From: Streptomyces griseoflavus
Lineage (GTDB): Bacteria; Actinomycetota; Actinomycetes; Streptomycetales; Streptomycetaceae
NCBI RefSeq assembly: GCF_014649995.1
Contig: NZ_BMUC01000009.1
Span: 476-64,475, forward strand
Direction: 5' to 3'
DNA: 64,000 bases
The position numbers and the translations under genes were made by a program. The notes under the pieces were generated by a model. It was not told the DNA's origin and did no database searches. It saw nothing but the letters and a program-made list of their open reading frames with translations. This document shows positions 15,222 through 23,217 of the stretch, piece after piece (the first letter of the stretch is position 1; every line of letters starts with the position of its first letter).

Positions 15222-16499
15222 ATGCGAAAGCCAGGAAACACACTCATCACGACGGCGGGGATGGCGTTCGCCGCCGTCCTCGGCCTGCTGCTCTCACTCG
15301 CCGGGCCGTCCACCGGCAAGGCGGAGGCGGCGGAAGGCGGTATCCACGTCAGCGACGGACGCGTCGTCGAGGGCAACGGCAACGCATTCGTCATGCGCGG
15401 CGTCAACCACGCCTACACCTGGTACCCCGAGCAGACCAGCTCCATCGCCGACATCGCCGCCAAGGGCGCCAACACCGTCCGCGTCGTGCTCGGCAGCGGC
15501 GGCCGCTGGACGAAGACGAACGCGTCCCAGGTGTCCGCGCTCATCGAGCAGTGCAAGGAGAACAAGGTCATCTGCGTCCTGGAGGTGCACGACACCACCG
15601 GCTACGGCGAGGACGGCGCCGCGACCAGCCTGGACCAGGCGGCCGACTACTGGATCAGCGTGAAGAGCGCGCTGGAGGGCCAGGAGGACTACGTCGTCGT
15701 CAACATCGGCAACGAACCCTTCGGCAACACGAACTACACCGCGTGGACCGACGCCACAAAGGCGGCCATCACCAAGCTCCGCGGCGCCGGCATCGACCAC
15801 GCCCTCATGGTCGACGCACCCAACTGGGGCCAGGACTGGTCCGGCACGATGCGGTCCAACGCGGCCTCGGTCTTCGCCTCCGACCCCGACCGCAACACCA
15901 TCTTCTCCATCCACATGTACGGGGTCTACGACACCGCCGCCGAGGTGCAGGACTACCTCAACGCCTTCGTCGGCAACGGACTCCCCATCGTCGTCGGCGA
16001 GTTCGGCGACCAGCACAGCGACGGCAACCCCGACGAGGACGCCATCATGGCGACGGCCCAGTCCCTCGGCATCGGCTACATCGGCTGGTCCTGGAGTGGC
16101 AACGGCAGCGGGGTCGAGTACCTCGACATGGTCAACGGCTTCGACCCGAACTCGCTGACCAACTGGGGCGACCGCTTCTTCAACGGCAGCAACGGCATCG
16201 CCGCCACGTCCAAGACGGCCACCGTCTACGGCGGCGGGGACGGCGGCGGCGGTGACGACGGCAGCACGGGCGGCACCGCTCCCAACGGCTACCCGTACTG
16301 CGTGAACGGCAGCGCCTCCGACCCGGACGGCGACGGGTGGGGCTGGGAGAACAGCCGCTCGTGCGTGGTCCCCGGCGGGCTCGCGCCCAACGGGTACTCG
16401 TACTGCGCCAACGGCAGCGCCTCGGATCCCGACGGTGACGGGTGGGGCTGGGAGAACAGCCGGTCCTGTGTCGTCCGAGGCAGCGCGGCGGATCGCTAA
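15222..16499 (+). CDS. secreted endo-beta-1,4-mannanase, GH5 (subfamily 8-like) with two CBM10 modules
   Basis: A 425-residue secreted enzyme. Start ATG 15222 follows GAGGAG and opens a signal peptide (about 34 residues, cleavage near KAEAAEGG). The GH5 domain (about residues 36-335) has MRGVNHAYTWYPEQT, VNIGNEPFGN with acid/base Glu about 165, and VVGEFGDQH with nucleophile Glu about 260. After a Gly/Asp-rich linker come two near-identical modules, each with a YCxNGSASDPDGDGWGWEN pattern and paired Cys, typical of CBM10 (cellulose-binding). It is unrelated in domain layout to the other mannanase, which uses CBM2. A terminator follows at 16516. Confidence 0.9.
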   Translation: MRKPGNTLITTAGMAFAAVLGLLLSLAGPSTGKAEAAEGGIHVSDGRVVEGNGNAFVMRGVNHAYTWYPEQTSSIADIAAKGANTVRVVLGSGGRWTKTNASQVSALIEQCKENKVICVLEVHDTTGYGEDGAATSLDQAADYWISVKSALEGQEDYVVVNIGNEPFGNTNYTAWTDATKAAITKLRGAGIDHALMVDAPNWGQDWSGTMRSNAASVFASDPDRNTIFSIHMYGVYDTAAEVQDYLNAFVGNGLPIVVGEFGDQHSDGNPDEDAIMATAQSLGIGYIGWSWSGNGSGVEYLDMVNGFDPNSLTNWGDRFFNGSNGIAATSKTATVYGGGDGGGGDDGSTGGTAPNGYPYCVNGSASDPDGDGWGWENSRSCVVPGGLAPNGYSYCANGSASDPDGDGWGWENSRSCVVRGSAADR

Positions 16500-16515
16500 C
16501 CGGCGGATGCGGTAG

Positions 16516-16551
16516 TGCCCCGCCCCAGGGGAAGTCCCAGGGGGCGGGGCA
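16516..16551 (+). terminator. hairpin terminator after the second mannanase
   Basis: TGCCCCGCCCC and GGGGCGGGGCA form a perfect 11-bp stem with a 14-base loop, 17 bases after the stop codon. Confidence 0.8.
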
Positions 16552-16949
16552 TTCGGCCGTACGGCGACGCCAGGCGTTGGCCACGGACGTGAGATTCCGA
16601 ATTCGGGCCGCCTGTGCCGCTTCGTCCACGCGACCAGGAGCCTCGGCATCCCTTGAGTCAGGTGACGACTCCGGCAGAGATCTCGTCGCCTACCTTCACT
16701 CAGCGCAGAGCGTCGGGGATGGTGCGCGATGCGCGGGCCGACACCCTCCGGCGCGTGAACATCTTGCTCAGACATCTCCGCCTGCATGGGGACGCCGCAC
16801 GGTTTCAACCAGTCCTCGCGGACCGACGTGAGCACCCGAACCGGGCTCGGGCGAGCGGAGCGCCTTCGCGGCGACGGGTGCATGGACGGCGCATCTGGGG
16901 CCGTGCGGTCCGCCGGCGCCTCTTAGTCACTGCACCACGGCCAGGCTGT
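16552..16949. other. stretch without a recognisable gene, upstream of the integrase remnant
   Basis: About 400 bases with open frames but no family resemblance. The lost N-terminal half of the integrase would be expected here, but I cannot align it. Base composition is less GC-biased at third positions than in the neighbouring genes, consistent with decayed sequence. Confidence 0.4.
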
Positions 16950-17560
16950 CCGCCTCAGACGCCATTCAGTTGGAACGCCTCGGAGGTGGGTGCCTTCGAT
17001 GCTGCGATGAAGGGCGACCGCCTGTTCGCGCTGCTGCTGTCCGTGATGGGGCTCCGTCCGGCGGGGGTCTGCTGCCTGCGGTGGTCGGACATCGACCTGG
17101 GCGCTGCCACGCTCAGCATCACCAACACCCGGACCATGATGGGGCGCCGCACGGTGGTGGAAAAGGACACGAAGAGCATGGCGGGGGAGCGTATGTTGCC
17201 GCTCCCGAGCCTCGTACGGGAGGCGCTGAAGAGGTTCCGCGCCACGCAGGCAGTGGGTGAGGGGTGCGAGTGCGGCGGGTATGCGCTCGTGGATGAACTT
17301 GGGTGCGCACTGAAAGGTCGGCAGCTCCGAACGTGGGCCTACGAAGTATTGGACGCAAACGGCCTTCGCGGGTCCGTGCGTACGATGCTCGGCCTGCTGG
17401 CCTCACGCACCTCGCCAACAACGGGGTACCGGATCACCTGCTCGCCAGGTGGGGAGTGGCGACGCTGTTGCCTGCGAGGTTGGTCAGCCGGTCATCGCCC
17501 GCTAAGAAAAGGCCCTCGACACCGTGCACGTCAACCAGATACTCCGCGCCGCAAACCCCT
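16950..17560 (+). pseudogene. tyrosine recombinase (phage-type integrase), frameshifted remnant
   Basis: One frame gives the start of the catalytic domain: FSWNASEVGAFDAAMKGDRL, then GLRPAGVCCLRWSDIDL with the first catalytic Arg, then VVEKDTKSMAGERMLPLP. After LDANGLR the frame is lost. A second frame continues VRAYDARPAGLTHLANNGVP and DHLLARW, which matches the H-x-x-R block of actinobacterial integrases except that the His-containing motif is DARPAG. A third frame shows ALDTVHVNQILRAA near the end, where the Tyr nucleophile should be. At least two frameshifts, a missing N-terminal domain and a missing Tyr make it inactive. It marks a former integrative element. Confidence 0.75.
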
Positions 17561-17979
17561 CCCGCCGCCCGACAAGGAGCAGGCCACCGGTCTTGCGGCG
17601 GAACTGCCGACAAAAGCCTGACCACACCACCTCGATCAACTCCCTGAGCCTCGTCGCGCCACTCTGGGAGAAGCGTGCGCGAGCGTACGCGGCCTTGTGC
17701 CCGGTGCCCCGTGTTCGCCGGGCACAAGGCGTTGGGTGAGGTATGCGCGCAACATGGCCGACACGGCGGCGGCTACCGCAGCGGAGGCAAACGGCAAGAG
17801 TCCTTCCGGTGAGTTGGCCACCGGGTGCTGATCACGGAGTAGGTGCCGCAGCCGGTGAGATCACCACCTCGCTTGACGCCTCTCCGTCAAGACCGGTCAG
17901 GAGCGGACGAATGGCAACGCCTTGTCAGCTCGCCCAATCAGGTTGAGTACCGATTCGGCCGAAGCCATCCGGAAATGAT
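17561..17979. other. intergenic stretch with no gene recognised
   Basis: About 420 bases between the integrase remnant and the presumed left end of the intact IS110 element. Short frames on both strands show no family resemblance and no tRNA-like attachment site is visible. Confidence 0.4.
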
Positions 17980-18233
17980 CGAGTCATGCCGCTGTACCGG
18001 CATCGATGGGACGGTTGTGCAGCGCCATCCCGGACGGGGTCTGACTCGTGAGATTTTTGACCGAAGTGTCCAGTCACAGGCATGTCGGCCATCGTTGCGG
18101 GATGCTGCCTGCCACCGAGCCAGAGGGCGTGTCCCTATAGGGGCCTTGCCGATCAGGCGCCATCACGGTTCAGACCGCCCGAGCAGGCCGGTGCCATCCA
18201 CCCTGCATCTCACATAGCGGGAGGCGAACCATC
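17980..18233 (+). ncRNA. candidate bridge-RNA region of the IS110 element
   Basis: IS110-family recombinases use a non-coding bridge RNA made from the element's own non-coding end, in the IS110 group upstream of the transposase. The 250 bases before the intact transposase contain small hairpins, for example ATGCCG-loop-CGGCAT (17986-18003) and GATGG-loop-CCATC (18005-18029). If the element starts at the TATAGGGGC repeat (18136) only about 98 bases are available. If it starts further left, these hairpins would be included. This is an inference from family biology, not a demonstrated RNA. Confidence 0.3.
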
Positions 18234-19335
18234 ATGACGACCCGACAACGCAGCACTTTCTCGAGCACGGATCCTCCCATTCGGCGCGAGGTCGTCCTGG
18301 GCGTGGACACCCACGGCGAAGTCCATGTCGCGGCCGTGATCTCTCCGCTGGGAAAGATCCTGGGCACCGAGTCCTTCCCTGCGACGGCGGCCGGCTACCG
18401 TCAGCTGCTCGTCTGGGCCCGCAAGCGGGGCACGGTGCGCCGGGCCGGTGTGGAGGGCACCGGCACCTTCGGTGCGGGTCTGTCCCGCTACCTGCTGGCC
18501 CAGCACGTCCAGGTGTTCGAAGTGAATCGGCCCGACCGCACAGCCCGCCGTCTGCTGGGGAAGTCGGACCCGCTCGATGCGCAGGCTGCCGCACGGGCCG
18601 TGCTCAGTGGCCGCGCCCGGGCCTGGGCGAAATCCGGCGACGGTCCGGTGCACAGCGCCCGGATCTACAAACTTGCCAAGGACTCCGCGGTCAAGTCCCG
18701 CACCCAGGCGATCAACCAGCTCAAGGCCGTCCTGGTCATCGCCGACCCCACCCTCCGGGAACGGCTGTCCAGCCTGGGCAACGCCGAGCTGTTCCGCACC
18801 TGCGCGACCCTCGGCGCGACCGCCGGAGGGGGAGACGAGGACGTGGTAGCCCAGGCCACCCACATGACGCTGCGCATGCTCGCCGAACGCATCGAACAGC
18901 TCACCGGACAGATCAATGAGCTCAACCAACGCCTGACCCGGCTCGTCGAACGTCACGCCCCACAGCTGCTCGTGCCGGTAGGCATCGGTCCGGACAGCGC
19001 CGTCACTCTCCTGATCACTATGGGGGACAATCCCGAGCGGCTGAACACGGAGGCGTCCTTTGCTGCCCTTTGCGGAGTCAGCCCCATCGAGTACTCCTCC
19101 GGGCGTCGGAGAACGCGCCGGCTCAACTACGGCGGCGACCGGCAGGCCAACGCCGCCCTGCACCGCATTGTCTTCACCCGCCTGCGCCACGACCCGCGCA
19201 CCCAGGCGTACTACGAACGCCGCACCCAGGAGGGCAAAACCCGACGTGAGATCATCCGATGCCTCAAGCGATATACAGCCCGAGAGGTCTTCAACCTGGT
19301 CAGACCGGTTTGCCACACCCCTGCGTTATAGGGGC
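18136..19335 (+). mobile_element. IS110-family element, intact copy 2
   Basis: The nine-base sequence TATAGGGGC occurs at 18136-18144 and again at 19327-19335, enclosing a full-length transposase gene. The right-hand copy overlaps the transposase stop codon. The decayed copy at 2.1-3.2 kb has the same right end (3143-3151). The true left boundary is uncertain: the repeat may be a recombination core, or the left end may lie up to about 150 bases further upstream. Confidence 0.65.
18234..19331 (+). CDS. IS110-family transposase (DEDD recombinase)
   Basis: A 365-residue, apparently complete recombinase. The N-terminal RuvC-like domain shows LGVDTHGEVHVAAV (first Asp, about residue 26), GVEGTGTFG (Glu) and LLGKSDPLDAQAAARA (two Asp). 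A coiled region (about 200-230) follows. The C-terminal Tnp domain has LLVPVGIGPDSAVTLL and CGVSPIEYSSGRRRTRRL, containing the candidate nucleophile Ser. Start ATG 18234 is preceded by GGGAGG. In the IS110 family this protein cuts and joins element and target under bridge-RNA guidance. Its stop is 32 bases before the next gene. Confidence 0.93.
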   Translation: MTTRQRSTFSSTDPPIRREVVLGVDTHGEVHVAAVISPLGKILGTESFPATAAGYRQLLVWARKRGTVRRAGVEGTGTFGAGLSRYLLAQHVQVFEVNRPDRTARRLLGKSDPLDAQAAARAVLSGRARAWAKSGDGPVHSARIYKLAKDSAVKSRTQAINQLKAVLVIADPTLRERLSSLGNAELFRTCATLGATAGGGDEDVVAQATHMTLRMLAERIEQLTGQINELNQRLTRLVERHAPQLLVPVGIGPDSAVTLLITMGDNPERLNTEASFAALCGVSPIEYSSGRRRTRRLNYGGDRQANAALHRIVFTRLRHDPRTQAYYERRTQEGKTRREIIRCLKRYTAREVFNLVRPVCHTPAL

Positions 19336-19363
19336 GTCCGTGAGACGTGAGAGGGTCTGACGC

Positions 19364-20677
19364 GTGAGTGAGACACCGCCGAACACCCTGCAATACCGCT
19401 TTGACGGGCCAGAAGAGGCCCCGGTCCTGATCCTGGGTCCCTCACTGGGTACCACATGGCACATGTGGGACCGGCAGGTTCCCGAGCTGACCAAGCAGTG
19501 GCGTGTGTTCCGGTTCGACATGCCGGGACACGGAGGCGCCCCCGCCCACCCCGCGGGCTCCGTCGCCGATCTCACCGCGCGGCTGCTCGCCACCCTCGAC
19601 GGCCTCGGCGTACAGCGGTTCGGGTACGCGGGCTGCGCGCTCGGCGGCGCGATCGGCATCGAGCTGGCACTGCGCCGCCCCGAGCGGCTCGCCTCGCTCG
19701 CGGTGATCGCCGCCTCGCCCCGCTTCGGCACGGCGGACGAGTTCCGCCGCCGCGGGGTGATCGTGCGGACCAACGGCCTCGACCCGATCGCCCGCTCCGC
19801 GCCCGAACGCTGGTTCACCGGTGGGTTCGCCGCCGCCCAGCCCGCGATCACCGAGTGGGCCGTGCAGATGGTGCGCACCACCGACCCGGGCTGCTACATC
19901 GCCGCCTGCGAGGCGCTCGCCTCGTTCGACGTGCGCGCCGAGCTCGGCAGCGTCGGCGTGCCCACCCTGGTGCTGGTCGGCTCGGAGGACCAGGTCACCG
20001 GCCCCGCCGAGGCCCGCACCCTGGTCGCAGGCGTCCCGGACGCCCGGCTCGCCGTGGTGCCCGGCGCCTCCCACCTGGTGCCGGTGGAGCAGCCGGCCGC
20101 CGTCACCGACCTGCTGGTGCGGCACTTCTCCACCGCCTGGCAGCCCGCCTTCGAGTCCGCCACCGGGCAGACCGCGCTGCCCGCGTCCGCGGCCGTCGCG
20201 GTGCCCGGGCAGCCCGTCCCGGCCGTCGCCCCCGCGCAGCCCGCCCCCGTCGCCGAGATCGCCCCGGCCGTCGTGCCGCAGCAGCCGCACGGCAGGCCCG
20301 ACCCGTACGACAGCGGGATGAAGGTCCGCCGGGAGGTGCTGGGCGACGCGCACGTCGACCGGGTGCTGGCGGGGACCGACGAGTTCTCCGGCGACTTCCA
20401 GGAACTCCTCACCCGCTACGCCTGGGGCGAGGTGTGGGACCGGCCGGGGCTCGACCGGCGCACCCGCAGCTGTGTCACCCTCACCGCCCTCGTCGCCGGC
20501 GGTCACCTGGAGGAGCTGCCCGTGCACATCCGGGCCGCCCTGCGCAACGGGCTCACCCCGGCCGACATCAAGGAGGTGCTGCTCCAGACGGCCGTCTACT
20601 GCGGCGTCCCGGCGGCGAACCGGGCCTTCCGGGTGGCGCAGCAGGTCGTCCGTGAGGAGACCACACCCCAGGAGTGA
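19364..20677 (+). CDS. PcaL-like fusion: alpha/beta hydrolase plus carboxymuconolactone decarboxylase domain
   Basis: A 437-residue two-domain protein. Residues about 1-265 are an alpha/beta hydrolase similar to 3-oxoadipate enol-lactonase: oxyanion region LGPSLGTTWHMWD, acid in VGSEDQVTG, His in GASHLVPVEQP. After an Ala/Pro linker, residues about 315-430 are a carboxymuconolactone decarboxylase domain (RSCVTLTALVAGGHLEELPV, AVYCGVPAANRAF). The nucleophile elbow reads GYAGCALGGAIG, so the position expected to be Ser (residue 92) is Ala. Fused PcaL proteins act in the beta-ketoadipate pathway, but no other pca gene is nearby and the missing Ser casts doubt on lactonase activity. The intact IS110 ends 32 bases upstream. 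Confidence 0.8.
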   Translation: MSETPPNTLQYRFDGPEEAPVLILGPSLGTTWHMWDRQVPELTKQWRVFRFDMPGHGGAPAHPAGSVADLTARLLATLDGLGVQRFGYAGCALGGAIGIELALRRPERLASLAVIAASPRFGTADEFRRRGVIVRTNGLDPIARSAPERWFTGGFAAAQPAITEWAVQMVRTTDPGCYIAACEALASFDVRAELGSVGVPTLVLVGSEDQVTGPAEARTLVAGVPDARLAVVPGASHLVPVEQPAAVTDLLVRHFSTAWQPAFESATGQTALPASAAVAVPGQPVPAVAPAQPAPVAEIAPAVVPQQPHGRPDPYDSGMKVRREVLGDAHVDRVLAGTDEFSGDFQELLTRYAWGEVWDRPGLDRRTRSCVTLTALVAGGHLEELPVHIRAALRNGLTPADIKEVLLQTAVYCGVPAANRAFRVAQQVVREETTPQE

Positions 20678-20726
20678 GCCGGGGCGCCCCGCGCGGGCGC
20701 CGTGCGCGCGGGGGCAGGATGGGGGC

Positions 20727-21362
20727 ATGAAGCTCACGAAGAAGGCGCACTCCTGCGTCCGGCTGGAGAAGGACGGAGGCGTCCTCGTCGTGGACCCCGG
20801 AGGGTTCAGCGAGGAGGACGCCGCCCTCGGCGCGGACGTCGTGCTGGTCACGCACGAGCACCCCGACCACTTCGACGAGGGCCGGCTGCGGGCGGCGCTG
20901 GAGGCGAACCCCGCGGCCGGGATCTGGACACTGAAGTCCGTCGCGGACCGGATCTCGGCGGCGTTCCCGGGCCGGGTGCACACCGTCGGGCACGGCGACA
21001 CCTTCACCGCGGCCGGCTTCGACATCGAGGTGCACGGCGAACTGCACGCGGTGATCCACCCGGACATCCCGCGCGTCACCAACGTCGGCTACCTCGTCGA
21101 CGGCGGGAAGCTCTTCCACCCCGGCGACGCGCTCACCGTGCCGGACCGTCCGGTCGAGACGCTGATGCTGCCCGTCATGGCCCCCTGGAGCAAGATCTCC
21201 GAGGTGATCGACTACGTCCGCGAGGTGCGGCCGCGGCGCGCCTACGACATCCACGACGCCCTGCTCACCGACCTCGCCCGGCCGATCTACGACCGCCAGA
21301 TCGGCGCCCTCGGCGGCGCGGAACACCTGCGGCTCGCCCCGGGAGGCGCCGCCGAACTGTGA
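20727..21362 (+). CDS. metallo-beta-lactamase-fold hydrolase
   Basis: A 211-residue cytoplasmic protein of the UlaG/YcbL-like metallo-beta-lactamase fold. The metal motif THEHPDHFDEGRL (about residues 43-55) has the HxHxDH pattern. Later metal-ligand candidates are HAVIHPDIP (about 113) and LFHPGDALTVPD (about 130-141). It starts with a Lys-rich strand and HSCVRLEKDG, as in the family. The substrate cannot be deduced. It lies 49 bases after the PcaL-like gene and 52 bases before the exonuclease III gene, so the three may be co-transcribed. Confidence 0.85.
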   Translation: MKLTKKAHSCVRLEKDGGVLVVDPGGFSEEDAALGADVVLVTHEHPDHFDEGRLRAALEANPAAGIWTLKSVADRISAAFPGRVHTVGHGDTFTAAGFDIEVHGELHAVIHPDIPRVTNVGYLVDGGKLFHPGDALTVPDRPVETLMLPVMAPWSKISEVIDYVREVRPRRAYDIHDALLTDLARPIYDRQIGALGGAEHLRLAPGGAAEL

Positions 21363-21414
21363 CCCGGCGGGCGGCCGTCGGGCGTTGTCGGACCCTCCGG
21401 GTAGGTTGGGGGAC

Positions 21415-22194
21415 ATGCGCATCGCCACCTGGAACGTGAACTCGATCACCGCCCGCCTGCCGAGGCTCCTGGCCTGGCTGGAGAGCAGCGGCACGGACGT
21501 GCTGTGCCTCCAGGAGGCCAAGGTCGCCGAGGCCCAGTTCCCGGTGGAGCAGCTGCGCGAGCTGGGCTACGAGTCGGCGGTGCACGCCACCGGCCGGTGG
21601 AACGGCGTGGCGGTGCTCTCCAGGGTCGGCCTGGAGGACGTCGTCAAGGGACTGCCGGGCGACCCCGGCTACGACGGCTCCACCGAGCCCCGTGCCGTCG
21701 CCGCGACCTGCGGCCCGCTGCGCGTCTGGTCGGTCTACGTGCCGAACGGGCGCGAGGTGGACCACCCCCACTACGCGTACAAGCTCCAGTGGCTCGAGGC
21801 GCTGAAGGCGGCCGTGGCCGGCGACGCGGCGGGCGGCCGCCCGTTCGCCGTCCTCGGGGACTACAACATCGCCCCGACCGACGACGACGTCTACGACCGG
21901 GCCGCGTTCGAGGGATCCACCCACGTCACCCCCTCCGAGCGCGCCGCCCTCGCCTCGCTGCGCGAGGCCGGCCTGTCGGACGTCGTGCCGCGCCCCCTCA
22001 AGTACGAGCACCCGTACACGTACTGGGACTACCGCCAGCTCTGCTTCCCCAAGAACCGGGGCATGCGCATCGACCTGGTGTACGGCAACGAGCCGTTCGC
22101 GAAGGCGGTCTCCGACTCCTACGTCGACCGTGAGGAGCGCAAGGGCAAGGGCGCCTCGGACCACGCGCCGGTCGTGGTGGACCTCGACGTGTGA
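21415..22194 (+). CDS. xthA: exodeoxyribonuclease III (AP endonuclease)
   Basis: A 259-residue enzyme of base-excision repair that cuts DNA at abasic sites and trims 3' ends. Family motifs are in order: MRIATWNVNSI, LCLQEAKV (metal-binding Glu), the catalytic tyrosine region SVYVPNGREVDHP, GDYNIAPTDDD (Asp/Asn), GMRIDLVYGN and the final SDHAPVVVDL with the catalytic Asp-His pair. Length is normal. Start ATG 21415 opens the conserved N-terminal strand; a further upstream frame extension has no conserved sequence. Confidence 0.95.
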   Translation: MRIATWNVNSITARLPRLLAWLESSGTDVLCLQEAKVAEAQFPVEQLRELGYESAVHATGRWNGVAVLSRVGLEDVVKGLPGDPGYDGSTEPRAVAATCGPLRVWSVYVPNGREVDHPHYAYKLQWLEALKAAVAGDAAGGRPFAVLGDYNIAPTDDDVYDRAAFEGSTHVTPSERAALASLREAGLSDVVPRPLKYEHPYTYWDYRQLCFPKNRGMRIDLVYGNEPFAKAVSDSYVDREERKGKGASDHAPVVVDLDV

Positions 22195-22221
22195 CGCGGC
22201 GCCGACAGCCGGCGGCCGGCC

Positions 22222-22244
22222 CCGCGCGCCTGTGGTGCGCGCGG
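22222..22244 (+). terminator. hairpin between exonuclease III and the next gene
   Basis: CCGCGCGC and GCGCGCGG form an 8-bp stem with a 7-base loop, 27 bases after the exonuclease stop. It probably terminates that transcript. Confidence 0.5.
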
Positions 22245-22268
22245 CGGTACGAATGACAGGCTGGAGGT

Positions 22269-22676
22269 ATGAACATCCCTTTCCTGGGCAACAGGCGCCG
22301 GAAGGGCGGGGTTCCCGGTCCCGAGGGCATCGCCGAACTCCTGGCCGAGTGCGAGCTGTTGCGCTCCCAGGCCTACCGGTCGGGGATCCGACTGGACGAT
22401 TCCCCCGCCTCGTTGCAGGCGCTGGACCAACTGGTGCCGGGCTGGCGGGACGACGAGGAACGGTCGGCCTGGCTGGGCAACGACGCGGGACTGTACCTCG
22501 GCACCGTCATCGTGCGCACCGTGCCGGGAGCCGCCTGGAAGATCCGTCCCGACGGCCAGCCGGTCGTACGGCTCGCCTCCGGCCGGGAGTTCGACGTCGT
22601 GGACTCGGGACACCAGTGGGCGGCCAGCGGGGTGCCCGAGCTGTCCCAGCTCTACGCGGAGGTCGCGGAGGACTGA
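22269..22676 (+). CDS. small conserved hypothetical protein (DUF6278-like)
   Basis: A 135-residue acidic protein without membrane segments. A basic start (NIPFLGNRRRKGG) is followed by a helical part (GIAELLAECELLRSQA, LQALDQLVPGWRDDEE) and a C-terminal part with LGNDAGLYLGTVIVRTVPGA and VVRLASGREFDVVDSG. It resembles the small actinobacterial DUF6278 family, as I remember it; function unknown. The ATG follows GGAGG about 3 bases upstream (CTGGAGGTATG), a rather short spacing. Confidence 0.7.
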   Translation: MNIPFLGNRRRKGGVPGPEGIAELLAECELLRSQAYRSGIRLDDSPASLQALDQLVPGWRDDEERSAWLGNDAGLYLGTVIVRTVPGAAWKIRPDGQPVVRLASGREFDVVDSGHQWAASGVPELSQLYAEVAED

Positions 22677-23217
22677 ACGCGCGGCCGGCCGGCCCGGGAC
22701 CGCTTCGCCGCAACGCCCGCCGCACCCACGGCCGATGACGGCCGGACGCGCGTCACGCCGTCCCCGCCGCCCCGACCGGACACCTCGCGGTGACCGTCAC
22801 GGGCCGGGGCGGGCCCGCGGGCCCGATGACACCGCCCGCGGTTCGGGACAAGGGGCACGCACCTCCCGGAGGCCGTCCGCCACGCCCGGCGAATGCCCCG
22901 GCGACCGGGCCGGGAACCCCCTGCTGACGCCCCCCGGACACCGGGCGGGGAACGCCCCGCGACCCGCCCGCGCGGACCTCGACTACGATGTTTCCTCCGT
23001 CCCCTCGGGGGAGGGGACTTCGCGCGGCAGGAGCGCGGACGCCGTCGCCGGGAGGGGTCCACCGCGGACCTCGCCCGCGGGGCGGCGGTCACATCGGCCA
23101 GTCCCGTCCGGCGGCAGCCGGAGATCACTGCCCGGGCGGCGAACCGTCACACACGACGGGGCGTCCGCCCAGGGGCAGAAGGTCAGCTGCGCGCCGGACG
23201 GGGGCTGCCGGCCCGCC
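22677..23217. other. long intergenic stretch, no gene recognised
   Basis: About 540 bases of very GC-rich sequence between two converging genes. Open frames occur on both strands but consist of Arg/Pro/Gly-rich translations without start signals or family resemblance. No RNA-like structure stands out. Confidence 0.5.

Noticed and set aside
17620-18233. Search for a tRNA attachment site beside the integrase remnant
   Set aside because: No cloverleaf-like sequence or direct repeat of attachment-site type could be found.
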